This document shows positions 1-5,593 of a stretch of DNA of 10,282 bases, piece after piece (position 1 is the stretch's first letter; each line of letters begins with the position of its first letter). The DNA is taken from contig CAYOAC010000027.1 in the NCBI GenBank assembly GCA_964401885.1, positions 1-10,282 on the forward strand, given 5' to 3'. The notes beneath the pieces were generated by a model. It saw only the letters and a program-made list of their open reading frames with translations, was not told where the DNA came from and made no database searches. Position numbers and translations under genes: made by a program. This DNA is from JAULZV01 sp964401885. Its GTDB lineage: Bacteria; Patescibacteriota; Minisyncoccia; Phycocordibacterales; JAACPR01.

Positions 1-44
1 TCCGCGTGACAGGCGGACGCTCTAACCAGCTGAGCTACACCTGC
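1..44 (-). tRNA. tRNA-Asp (GTC), 3' part outside the window
   Basis: Read on the minus strand from position 44, the sequence gives a 7-base acceptor strand GCAGGTG, then TA, a D-arm with stem GCTC/GAGC, and an anticodon stem-loop TCCGC-CTGTCAC-GCGGA. The anticodon is GTC (positions 10-8), so the tRNA is for aspartate. The T-arm and acceptor 3' strand lie left of position 1 and cannot be checked. The aspartyl-tRNA synthetase gene and its T-box are in the same window, but nothing shows that they are co-transcribed with this tRNA. Confidence 0.93.
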
Positions 45-77
45 GTGGGTGTTTAACTGTATATATACAGTACGGAT

Positions 78-106
78 ACTATATCAAATTTTAAAATAGA
101 ATCAAA
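78..106 (-). promoter_or_regulatory. Probable promoter of tRNA-Asp
   Basis: On the minus strand a -35-like TTTGAT (106-101) is followed after 17 bases by a -10-like TATAGT (83-78). Transcription would start near position 71, about 27 bases before the tRNA 5' end. A 16-base perfect palindrome (56-71) lies just at or after the predicted start. The call rests on hexamers and spacing only. Confidence 0.5.
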
Positions 107-129
107 CTCCCCCTTTTCATAAGGGGGAG
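107..129 (-). terminator. Terminator after the small zinc-motif gene
   Basis: A 9-bp perfect stem (107-115 with 121-129; ctccccctt/aagggggag) with a 5-base loop lies 4 bases beyond the stop codon of the gene at 134-520. On the minus strand it is followed by TTTGATT, and on the plus strand by ATTTTT, so it may work both ways. It abuts the -35 element of the tRNA-Asp promoter. Confidence 0.65.
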
Positions 130-133
130 ATTT

Positions 134-520
134 TTAAGATAATTTATCTAGATCTTCTTGAAATTTGACGAACATCTCAGCAATTTCCTCTTTTGTCATC
201 GGTACTTCAGGTTTAGGATGTTGCGAAGCTAAAAGAAGTTCTCGATTAACATCTTCATAAGGATCCTCTACAAAAAAATTATTATCTTTTTTTCCAGTTC
301 TTCCCGGTTGGTGCTTGATACAAAAACCTCCATTTTGACACATTGGACAATAAGGTTCTTCTTCTGCGAGAGTTTCTTGTAATGTTCTTGTAGTCATTGT
401 TTCAGCACCTAATTCATTATCAAGAACAGAATCTTCAGGCATAATATGACCCCTGTTGTTTTCAGCCCATTGAAAAAGATCATCATCGGGCAATATTTGT
501 GGTCGATCTGGTGTTTTCAT
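134..520 (-). CDS. Hypothetical protein with a C-x2-C-x5-C-x2-H motif
   Basis: I do not recognise this 128-residue protein. It is acidic and hydrophilic, with no signal peptide or membrane segment, so it is probably cytoplasmic. Residues 58-70 read CPMCQNGGFCIKH, which could bind one zinc ion through Cys58, Cys61, Cys67 and His70. The C-terminal 25 residues (TKEEIAEMFVKFQEDLDKL) look like an amphipathic helix. The ATG at 520 is the first start in the frame; AGGT lies only one base before it, too close for a normal ribosome-binding site. The gene stands alone: terminators lie on both sides (107-129 and 589-620) and a possible promoter lies upstream, with TATAAA or TACAAT hexamers between 530 and 550. 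The ORF is convincing; the function is unknown. Confidence 0.75.
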   Translation of the reverse strand: MKTPDRPQILPDDDLFQWAENNRGHIMPEDSVLDNELGAETMTTRTLQETLAEEEPYCPMCQNGGFCIKHQPGRTGKKDNNFFVEDPYEDVNRELLLASQHPKPEVPMTKEEIAEMFVKFQEDLDKLS

Positions 521-588
521 ACCTGAAATTATTGTACTGCTTTATACAAAAAATGAAAGTAATATTGCAATCAAAATCAACATACAAA

Positions 589-620
589 AAACCCTGTCTC
601 GCGTGAGCAAGACAGGGTTT
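589..620 (-). terminator. Intrinsic terminator of the 646-1935 operon
   Basis: An 11-bp perfect stem (589-599 with 610-620; aaaccctgtct/agacagggttt) and a 10-base loop lie 26 bases after the stop codon of the gene at 646. On the minus strand the stem runs directly into TTTTTTGT, a normal U-tract. Confidence 0.85.
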
Positions 621-645
621 GGGTTTTGTTGAGGATGGAAATCAA

Positions 646-1671
646 TCAGCCTTTACCGCCACCCCCGAATTCGGGACGAATCCATGTTGGCCATTCGACC
701 ATCATGAAATAATTCCCTTCTTCGAGCATGACATTGATCTGATCCGTCCAATACTGATCCCCTTCGAGATCGTATTGAATTGGCGCCGGCAAATTACCAG
801 AGAGCACCTGTTCAAGAGTGCAGATCCTGACAAAAGTCGGCCGATCGCCGTAGTTGGATTGAATATCGATGTTGACCGTCTGTTTTGAATAGACGGAAAA
901 TTCGATGATCGGATTCCAACCATATTCAGGAGAAACTTGAGTTTCGAGAGACGAATCAAAAACATATTCCTTCGTAAGTCCCTGGAAAGAGACAATCGAA
1001 GGCTTGGCGCTTGAACCCTGCTCACGAATCAGATTCCCGTTTTTGTCATACTGAACTTTCAGGCCACCTGCGAAGGTAACTTGAAGTGTATTCCAAAAAT
1101 TGGGATTCGATCCAACCCAAGTAGGAATCGTGATGACTCCGTTGTTTACCGTCAACTCCATGCTCGACCCATCAACACTAAGCGCCATTGCGGACAAGGC
1201 GCCTTCGACGTTGATAGTCTGCTCGAGAAGCTGGAAATACATGTATCCAGCATTAATGGGTTTGACATAAGTCTCGTTCCCGAATTCGTCCCGACGGACA
1301 ACCATGTTAAACGATCCCGTACCAATGAAGGTGGTTTCGTTCTTGGCATTCATCAGAACTGATTCGATCCAGATCCTCTCGCGAGGGTCCTTGATAACGA
1401 AGTCCGTATTCTGAGTTTTGATGATTTTGGCCAACTCATCGGTCGAAGCGACCGGAGCGAGCGGGATATCAAAATTGGCCACAGTTGCCGATTTGACACC
1501 TTCACCGTAACCAGTGTAGGTGCCGTGAGTCGTTTCGGCCAATGCCTTGAGGATCAAGACTTGCCCGAACATGACTTCGCTTGGAGGAACCGGGACCGGA
1601 GTGGGCGGATTTGCAATAGAGAAAAGAGTTCCGAAAAGGAACATGACAAGAGACAAAATGTAATTTTTCAT
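646..1671 (-). CDS. Secreted hypothetical protein, 341 aa, G+C-rich
   Basis: I do not recognise the family. Residues 1-20 (MKNYILSLVMFLFGTLFSIA) look like a signal peptide and are followed by a proline-rich linker (NPPTPVPVPP), so the mature protein is probably exported. The rest alternates short hydrophobic strands with G, N, T and S-rich turns, as in beta-rich extracellular domains; no catalytic motif is visible. The C-terminus is glycine-rich (FGGGGKG) with no sorting motif or second membrane helix. It lies 45 bases downstream of the small membrane protein at 1717-1935 with no terminator between, so the two are probably one operon. By eye the gene is near 50% G+C with many C/G third positions, against roughly one third in aspS and the kinase. 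That can mean recent transfer or a different expression class. No Shine-Dalgarno sequence precedes the ATG. Confidence 0.8.
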   Translation of the reverse strand: MKNYILSLVMFLFGTLFSIANPPTPVPVPPSEVMFGQVLILKALAETTHGTYTGYGEGVKSATVANFDIPLAPVASTDELAKIIKTQNTDFVIKDPRERIWIESVLMNAKNETTFIGTGSFNMVVRRDEFGNETYVKPINAGYMYFQLLEQTINVEGALSAMALSVDGSSMELTVNNGVITIPTWVGSNPNFWNTLQVTFAGGLKVQYDKNGNLIREQGSSAKPSIVSFQGLTKEYVFDSSLETQVSPEYGWNPIIEFSVYSKQTVNIDIQSNYGDRPTFVRICTLEQVLSGNLPAPIQYDLEGDQYWTDQINVMLEEGNYFMMVEWPTWIRPEFGGGGKG

Positions 1672-1716
1672 AGCTGAGTGTTCTGTAGACGTTTTGGTTT
1701 GCTTTTTTCTTCTTGC

Positions 1717-1935
1717 TTACTTGGAATCCGGGAAAACGGGTTCAGGTGTAAGACTGAACTTGTATTCCTTTTCGGTCTTGGCAGTGTTGTCCGTCTGGAC
1801 TTCGACCACCTCGACTTTGGGGGTTTGGGGTTTGATTGTAACGATTTCCGGCTGTTGAAGTTTGCTTTGGATCAAGTAAATGACCGCAGCAACAATCAAC
1901 AGCCCCAACAATGTCAAGGGACGTATCTTTTTCAT
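1717..1935 (-). CDS. Small single-pass membrane protein, 72 aa
   Basis: The protein begins MKKIRPLTLLGLLIVAAVIYLIQSK: two lysines and an arginine before one hydrophobic helix (about residues 7-23), then a hydrophilic tail of about 48 residues rich in V, E, K, T and P. This is the layout of an N-terminally anchored protein with an extracytoplasmic tail. An in-frame ATG exists six codons upstream (1953), but it overlaps the predicted promoter spacer, so I chose the ATG at 1935. Its codon use is like that of the next gene (646-1671), with which it probably forms an operon. No family is recognised; it may help anchor or export the downstream secreted protein, but that is a guess from position. 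Confidence 0.7.
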   Translation of the reverse strand: MKKIRPLTLLGLLIVAAVIYLIQSKLQQPEIVTIKPQTPKVEVVEVQTDNTAKTEKEYKFSLTPEPVFPDSK

Positions 1936-1943
1936 TCCGTTAA

Positions 1944-1972
1944 AGAATAACATGTTTTTGGATATAAGTCAA
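1944..1972 (-). promoter_or_regulatory. Promoter giving a probably leaderless mRNA
   Basis: On the minus strand TTGACT (1972-1967), a 17-base spacer and TATTCT (1949-1944) form a good housekeeping-type promoter. The expected start of transcription, about 7 bases after the -10, falls at 1937, two bases before the A of the ATG at 1935. The mRNA would then have essentially no 5' leader, which agrees with the lack of a ribosome-binding site. Confidence 0.6.
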
Positions 1973-1996
1973 TGGTTGATGATATGATTAGTATAG

Positions 1997-2029
1997 AAAA
2001 AGGACGGCCCCTACGGGGCCGTCCTTTTT
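1997..2029 (-). terminator. Terminator of aspS
   Basis: A perfect 10-bp G+C-rich stem (2002-2011 with 2015-2024; ggacggcccc/ggggccgtcc) with a 3-base loop is flanked by A5 and T5, extending the pairing to 15 bp. It lies 11 bases past the aspS stop codon. Its symmetry lets it stop transcription from either side. Its core (CGGCCC/GGGCCG) recurs in two other hairpins of the window. Confidence 0.9.
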
Positions 2030-2040
2030 CCAATTTAAGC

Positions 2041-3432
2041 TTATTTCTTCAAAATAATACCTAATTCCTGTAACTGCCCAGGTTCAATATTTGAAGGTGA
2101 ATCCATCATAGGATCTCTTCCTTCTCCTGTCTTGGCAAAAGGAATAACTTCTCGAATATTTGGCTCATTTTGCAATATCATAACTAATCTATCAAAACCA
2201 AAAGCCAAACCACCATGAGGGGGCGTTCCTGACCCTAGAGCTGATAGCATATGTCCGAAGTTACCATCTATTCTTTCTGTAGCATATCCCATAATCTCAA
2301 AAACTTTTCGTAGGTCTCCTGGATTATGATTTCTAATTCCACCACCACCAATTTCTGATCCGTTAAGAACCATGTCATATTGTGCAGCTACGATATCCCC
2401 AATTTTTTCTGGATTATGTAAATCTGCTAGATATTCTGGTTTTGGTGCAGAAAACGGATTATGTGTAAATGTCCAACCTCCATTATCTGTTTTTTCAAAG
2501 AAAGGAAAATCAACTACCCAACAAAATGCCAAAAGATTTGGATCATTTTTATCTTCTCGAATATCAGGTTTGTCTGATCCGTATTTTTCCATTGCTTCTT
2601 TATAAGAAAGTCTTGGAAAAGGAATTTGTTGAATTCTTTTTTCTGGATAAACATTTTTAACCAATTCAATCATTAATCTTTCATTAACTTCCATCACATC
2701 ATCTTGAACAACAAAACTCATTTCAATATCGACTTGAGTAAATTCTGGTTGTCTATCTCCTCTTGTATCTTCATCTCTAAAACATCTTGCTATTTGAAAA
2801 TATTTTTCAAAACCAGACGACATTAATAATTGTTTATATTGTTGTGGAGATTGAGGAAGAGCATAAAATGTTCCTGGATAAATTCTTGATGGAACAACAT
2901 AATCTCTTGACCCTTCTGGAGTAGATTTTGTCAAAATAGGAGTATCGATTTCAAAGAATCCTTCTTTTGTATAAAATTCTCTGATGAATTGAGCAACCCT
3001 GTGTCTATTTTGAATATTCTTTTGCATTCGTTCTCGACGCAAATCTAAGTATCGATGTTTCAATCTAATTTCTTCACCGATTTCTTTTCCGTCTCCATCA
3101 ATTGAAAAAGGTGGGGTCTCAGCTTTGTTCAAAACTAAGATTGAAAGAATTTCAAGCTCAATATCTCCATTCATTTTTTCTGCTTGAATATTTCTTTCGG
3201 GTCTTTTATTTACTTTTCCTTTTACTTCAACTACCCACTCAGGTCGAACCGTTGATCCAACTTCATGAGCTTCAGTTGCGTTTGGTAAAATAACACCTTG
3301 AACTTTTCCTGTTACATCTCTAAAATCCAAAAAAATTAATTTACCTTGATCTCGCCTAACATCTATCCAACCTTTTATAATAACTTCTTGATCTAAATTT
3401 TCTTTTAAATCTTTTATATATGTTCTTTGCAT
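2041..3432 (-). CDS. aspS: Aspartyl-tRNA synthetase lacking the GAD domain
   Basis: This class II synthetase activates aspartate with ATP and attaches it to tRNA-Asp in the cytoplasm. Residues 1-105 are the OB-fold anticodon-binding domain (GWIDVRRDQGKLIFLDFRD). The catalytic core follows, with RYLDLRR at 127-133, PEGSRDY at 172-178, the aspartate-site loop ALPQSPQQYKQLLM at 191-204, motif 2 FRDEDTRGDRQPEFTQ at 218-233, and motif 3 GLAFGFDRLVM at 408-418. At 463 residues it is well short of the usual bacterial length of roughly 590. The gap lies after YGSDKPDIR (284-292), which runs almost directly into WVVDFPFFE (305-313), exactly where bacterial enzymes carry the GAD insertion. Gln29 stands at the site used to tell tRNA-Asp-only enzymes from Asp/Asn enzymes (Leu in E. 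coli, His in many dual-specificity ones), so specificity is not settled. Expression is probably controlled by the T-box upstream. No Shine-Dalgarno sequence precedes the ATG. Confidence 0.97.
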   Translation of the reverse strand: MQRTYIKDLKENLDQEVIIKGWIDVRRDQGKLIFLDFRDVTGKVQGVILPNATEAHEVGSTVRPEWVVEVKGKVNKRPERNIQAEKMNGDIELEILSILVLNKAETPPFSIDGDGKEIGEEIRLKHRYLDLRRERMQKNIQNRHRVAQFIREFYTKEGFFEIDTPILTKSTPEGSRDYVVPSRIYPGTFYALPQSPQQYKQLLMSSGFEKYFQIARCFRDEDTRGDRQPEFTQVDIEMSFVVQDDVMEVNERLMIELVKNVYPEKRIQQIPFPRLSYKEAMEKYGSDKPDIREDKNDPNLLAFCWVVDFPFFEKTDNGGWTFTHNPFSAPKPEYLADLHNPEKIGDIVAAQYDMVLNGSEIGGGGIRNHNPGDLRKVFEIMGYATERIDGNFGHMLSALGSGTPPHGGLAFGFDRLVMILQNEPNIREVIPFAKTGEGRDPMMDSPSNIEPGQLQELGIILKK

Positions 3433-3460
3433 AAGTACATTTTAACGGAGAAACAAAATA

Positions 3461-3501
3461 GCCCCTCCGAATTCATTAATTAATAATTAATTCGCAGGGG
3501 C
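3461..3501 (-). terminator. T-box-regulated terminator before aspS
   Basis: On the minus strand GCCCCT (3501-3496) pairs with AGGGGC (3466-3461), then after one mismatch CGAATT with AATTCG (3494-3489 and 3473-3468), with an A+T palindrome as the loop. The tract TATTTTGTTT follows. Its 5' arm shares bases 3495-3501 with the antiterminator, so the two folds exclude each other. Confidence 0.88.
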
Positions 3502-3576
3502 GATCATGTCGCGGTGCCACCCTGTTTTGTACTTTTCTTCTACTTATCGGAGTAGGGACCGGAAGATTCTACTTGT

Positions 3577-3605
3577 GGGTGGTCGGCCCGAAGGGCCGAC
3601 CACCC
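3577..3605 (-). repeat. 13-bp perfect hairpin inside the T-box leader
   Basis: Arms 3577-3589 and 3593-3605 (gggtggtcggccc/gggccgaccaccc) pair without error around a 3-base loop. No U-tract follows on the minus strand, so it is unlikely to stop transcription of aspS. It occupies the place where the upper part of T-box Stem I is expected, and shares its CGGCCC/GGGCCG core with the terminators at 1997-2029 and 3768-3802. Confidence 0.8.
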
Positions 3606-3649
3606 ATGTTCTTTCTTCACCTCACCAGTGTTAATGGGTCATAGGTTTG

Positions 3650-3723
3650 TGTCGAGGGTGAGAATCGAACTCACGACCTTAGCTTTATGAGTGCTACGCT
3701 CTAACCATCTGAGCTACCCCGAC
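3650..3723 (-). tRNA. tRNA with CAU anticodon (elongator Met, or Ile2)
   Basis: On the minus strand the acceptor stem GTCGGGG pairs with CCTCGAC (one G-U), followed by discriminator A at 3650. The D-arm is GCTC/GAGC, the anticodon loop CTCATAA with CAT at 3689-3687, and the T-arm GTGAG-TTCGATT-CTCAC. The pyrimidine-11/purine-24 pair marks it as an elongator type, unlike the initiator at 5670-5740. The pair next to the anticodon loop is A31/A39, a mismatch. CAU is also the unmodified anticodon of the lysidine-modified tRNA-Ile2, and I cannot separate the two by eye. CCA is not encoded. It lies directly upstream of the aspS leader on the same strand. Confidence 0.92.
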
Positions 3724-3742
3724 ATGTGTTTCTAAGAACTAT

Positions 3743-3770
3743 AATATACCTTAAAATTTTAGTTTGTAAA
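3743..3770 (-). promoter_or_regulatory. Promoter for tRNA-CAU, possibly also aspS
   Basis: On the minus strand TTTACA (3770-3765), 16 bases, then TATATT (3748-3743) precede the tRNA by about 20 bases. The -35 overlaps the T-tract of the terminator at 3768-3802. I see no clear separate promoter between the tRNA and the T-box, so the tRNA, T-box and aspS may share this start. Confidence 0.5.
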
Positions 3771-3802
3771 AGAGGGCGGCCCCTGCAGGGCCGCCCTCTT
3801 TT
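3768..3802 (-). terminator. Strong symmetric terminator after the structured RNA
   Basis: An 11-bp perfect stem (3772-3782 with 3788-3798; gagggcggccc/gggccgccctc) with a 5-base loop is flanked by AAAA (3768-3771) and TTTT (3799-3802). On the minus strand it closes the region downstream of the ammonia-lyase gene and insulates the tRNA-CAU gene. Confidence 0.9.
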
Positions 3803-3962
3803 AACTTTGTAGGCTATCATGGTCATGAACTGGTGAGACAAGACAACGCAACATCCTTTGCGTCCTCATCTACTCCTTATATGAGGTGTCTCGGTCTATA
3901 GGGTCATTTTGTGAATGCTACAAATGAGACACAAAACACCCGTCTCGGTCACTGTCTCATTT
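3768..3962 (-). ncRNA. Candidate structured non-coding RNA, unknown class
   Basis: About 160 bases between the ammonia-lyase stop codon and the terminator at 3768-3802 hold no gene but fold very well. A 10-bp perfect inverted repeat (3922-3931 with 3953-3962; aaatgagaca/tgtctcattt) opens it. Then comes a three-way junction: closing stem gagaca/tgtctc (3835-3840 with 3887-3892) around two hairpins, acgcaa/ttgcgt (3846-3851 with 3858-3863) and cctcat/atgagg (3864-3869 with 3881-3886), with almost no unpaired bases at the joint. In minus-strand sense the two hairpin loops contain AAGGAG and AGGATG. A TATAAA hexamer (3972-3967) would start a transcript near 3960, giving an RNA of about 190 nt with its own terminator. 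I match it to no known family. It could also be the 3' end of the lyase mRNA. Confidence 0.5.
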
Positions 3963-3986
3963 ACGTTTTATAGACATTTCCTCATA

Positions 3987-5522
3987 TCAAATATTTTTTA
4001 TAAAAATTACAGCCTTTTCCAGCTCCTCTCCAATAACACGATCTTCGACTATCTTGGGGAAAATCGCTCGCAGACCATCGTACAATTCCTTCGACGAATC
4101 AGATACTTTGTCTTGTTCATTTGTATAATCTAGAGCCTGGGACAAAGCGATAGTTTCAATAGTTAATACAACAAAAGCGTTTTCAATAACTTTTGCTAAT
4201 ATCAAAGAACTATCGGTCCCCATACTAACAATATCTTGATTATCACCATTAGTTGGAATTGAATGAACATAATGTGGATAGGCAAAGGTTTGGTTTTGTG
4301 CAGTTGTTGAAGTAGCAACAAATTGTAAACCTTGTAGACCTAAAGTTATACCTGGCTTTTTTAAGTTTAAAAAAGGTGGAAAGAATTTATTAATATTTCT
4401 GTTAAGGAAAAAGTTAATTCTTCTTTCAGATAACATAGTAAGTTTTACCAATGTCATTTTAAGTTGATCTACTGCTGAAGAAATATAATCTCCATGAAAA
4501 TTTCCTCCATGAATAAAATCTTTATTCTTAGGATCAATAACAGGGTTATCAGTCACTGAATTTATTTCTATTTCTAAGATTTTTTTATAATTTTCTAATG
4601 TATCAAATATGGGACCAAGAATTTGTGGTATACATCTAAAAGAATACACTTCTTGAACTGCGTGAGGTATTTCATTTACATCATCATTATCTTCTGCTTC
4701 AGCATGCAAAACTTCTCTCCCTCGAAGAAGAGTGGATGAGGAGAGGAGAGAGTTAATAGTTTTTGCAATCTCAATCTGTCCTTTATGTGGTCGGAGTGAG
4801 TGTAGTTTCTCAGAAATACCGTCATTGAAAGCATGGATAAGTTCCAAAGCAAAAGCACCATTTTTTACAGAAACATTAAGAAGATTCTGTGCTTCTACAC
4901 AGAGAACAGCACCAATTCCTGACATCATAGATGTACCATTTATTAAAGCGAGTCCTTCTTTTGGTTGGAGTATATAAGGTTGAATATTTAATTCAGTGAG
5001 AACTTCTTTTGTTTTTCTTCTATTATTTTTGTAATAAACTTCACCTTCTCCAATCAATGCGAGCGCTATGTGTGCGAGTTGAACCAAATCTCCACTCGTT
5101 CCAACAGCTCCATGTTCGGGAACAACAGGAATAATTCTTTTATTTATAAATTCTTGCAAATGTTCTACTAGTTTAATTGAAACACCCGAATATCCTTTCA
5201 CTAAAGTATTTAACCGTACAATCATCGCAGCTAATACATACTCGTGTTTTATGGGTTCGCCCATACCCACTGCATGGCTCCTTATAAGGTTAAGTTGTAG
5301 TTCATGTAATTGGCTTTTACTAATGATGTGAGATGCCATCGGACCAAAGCCTGTATTTATTCCATACAGAATTTTTCCATCCATCTCAGCATTCAAAAAG
5401 TCAAAAGATTTTTTAACGGCTATTAATGCGGATGATGCGAGTTCAATTTTTAATTCGGGATCACTAATAACTTTGGCAATATCTCCTACATTTAGGTCAT
5501 TACCGTTTAATACAATTTTCAT
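3987..5522 (-). CDS. hutH: Aromatic amino acid ammonia-lyase (HAL/TAL family)
   Basis: The protein removes ammonia from an aromatic amino acid through the MIO cofactor, formed from its own backbone. Counting from the ATG at 5522 (511 residues), YGINTGFG lies at about 53-60 with the catalytic Tyr53. The MIO-forming triad is Thr142-Ser143-Gly144 in GAVGTSGDL rather than the usual Ala-Ser-Gly. LINGT lies at about 193-197, the conserved FRCIPQ at 295-300, NPVID at 326-330, and GNFHGD at 340-345. The selectivity site reads RSH (81-83), as in histidine and some tyrosine lyases. HSIPTNGDNQD (420-430) has NQD, not the NQED typical of histidine lyases, which favours a tyrosine lyase; from memory the whole protein resembles the Bacteroidetes tyrosine ammonia-lyases. 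An upstream GTG (5567) would add 15 residues and has AGGA touching it, but the ATG fits the family N-terminus better. No other histidine-degradation gene is present. Confidence 0.9.
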   Translation of the reverse strand: MKIVLNGNDLNVGDIAKVISDPELKIELASSALIAVKKSFDFLNAEMDGKILYGINTGFGPMASHIISKSQLHELQLNLIRSHAVGMGEPIKHEYVLAAMIVRLNTLVKGYSGVSIKLVEHLQEFINKRIIPVVPEHGAVGTSGDLVQLAHIALALIGEGEVYYKNNRRKTKEVLTELNIQPYILQPKEGLALINGTSMMSGIGAVLCVEAQNLLNVSVKNGAFALELIHAFNDGISEKLHSLRPHKGQIEIAKTINSLLSSSTLLRGREVLHAEAEDNDDVNEIPHAVQEVYSFRCIPQILGPIFDTLENYKKILEIEINSVTDNPVIDPKNKDFIHGGNFHGDYISSAVDQLKMTLVKLTMLSERRINFFLNRNINKFFPPFLNLKKPGITLGLQGLQFVATSTTAQNQTFAYPHYVHSIPTNGDNQDIVSMGTDSSLILAKVIENAFVVLTIETIALSQALDYTNEQDKVSDSSKELYDGLRAIFPKIVEDRVIGEELEKAVIFIKNI

Positions 5523-5593
5523 ATCATTTAATATTAACTCAATTCTTTTATTTTTAACAGAAAGCACTCCTGTTGATTAATTTCACAAAAGTT

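Larger units (their letters stand above)
3461..3640 (-). promoter_or_regulatory. T-box riboswitch leader of aspS
   Basis: The minus strand carries the T-box core AGGGTGGCACCGCG (3523-3510). The antiterminator folds as CAGGG (3524-3520), a 7-base bulge TGGCACC (3519-3513), GCGA (3512-3509), loop, TCGC (3503-3500), CCCTG (3499-3495). The bulge starts UGGC, which pairs with an uncharged GCCA tRNA end; tRNA-Asp normally has G before CCA, so the match to aspS is specific. The competing terminator (3461-3501) reuses the last bases of the antiterminator. A stem III-like hairpin, CTACT/AGTAG, lies at 3555-3540. The expected Stem I region (about 3556-3640) is unusual: it holds a 13-bp G+C-rich hairpin (3577-3605). 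I could not place a specifier codon; GAC occurs at 3640-3638 and inside that hairpin, and GAT in the stem III loop. Confidence 0.88.

Noticed and set aside
56..71. LexA (SOS) box before tRNA-Asp
   Set aside because: The half-sites are two bases too close together, and control of a tRNA-Asp gene by LexA would be unexpected.
619..1950. Several plus-strand ORFs of 90 or so residues opposite the secreted genes
   Set aside because: They are antisense frames left open by the higher G+C of the minus-strand genes; none has a plausible start region or a recognisable protein pattern.
1936..1953. Upstream ATG at 1953 for the 72-residue membrane protein
   Set aside because: It lies within the spacer of the predicted promoter, so it would not be in the mRNA.
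3835..3892. c-di-GMP-I riboswitch, because of GGACGCAAAG on the minus strand
   Set aside because: The rest of the conserved core of that riboswitch is absent and the pairing is a different three-way junction; it also lies after a gene rather than before one.
3835..3892. CsrB/RsmZ-type sRNA, because of GGA in two hairpin loops
   Set aside because: Only two such loops exist, one is 11 bases long, and nothing shows that this genome has CsrA; kept only as a remark.
3987..5522. Histidine utilisation (hut) operon
   Set aside because: No urocanase, imidazolonepropionase or regulator is present; neighbours are tRNAs and aspS, and pocket residues lean toward tyrosine.
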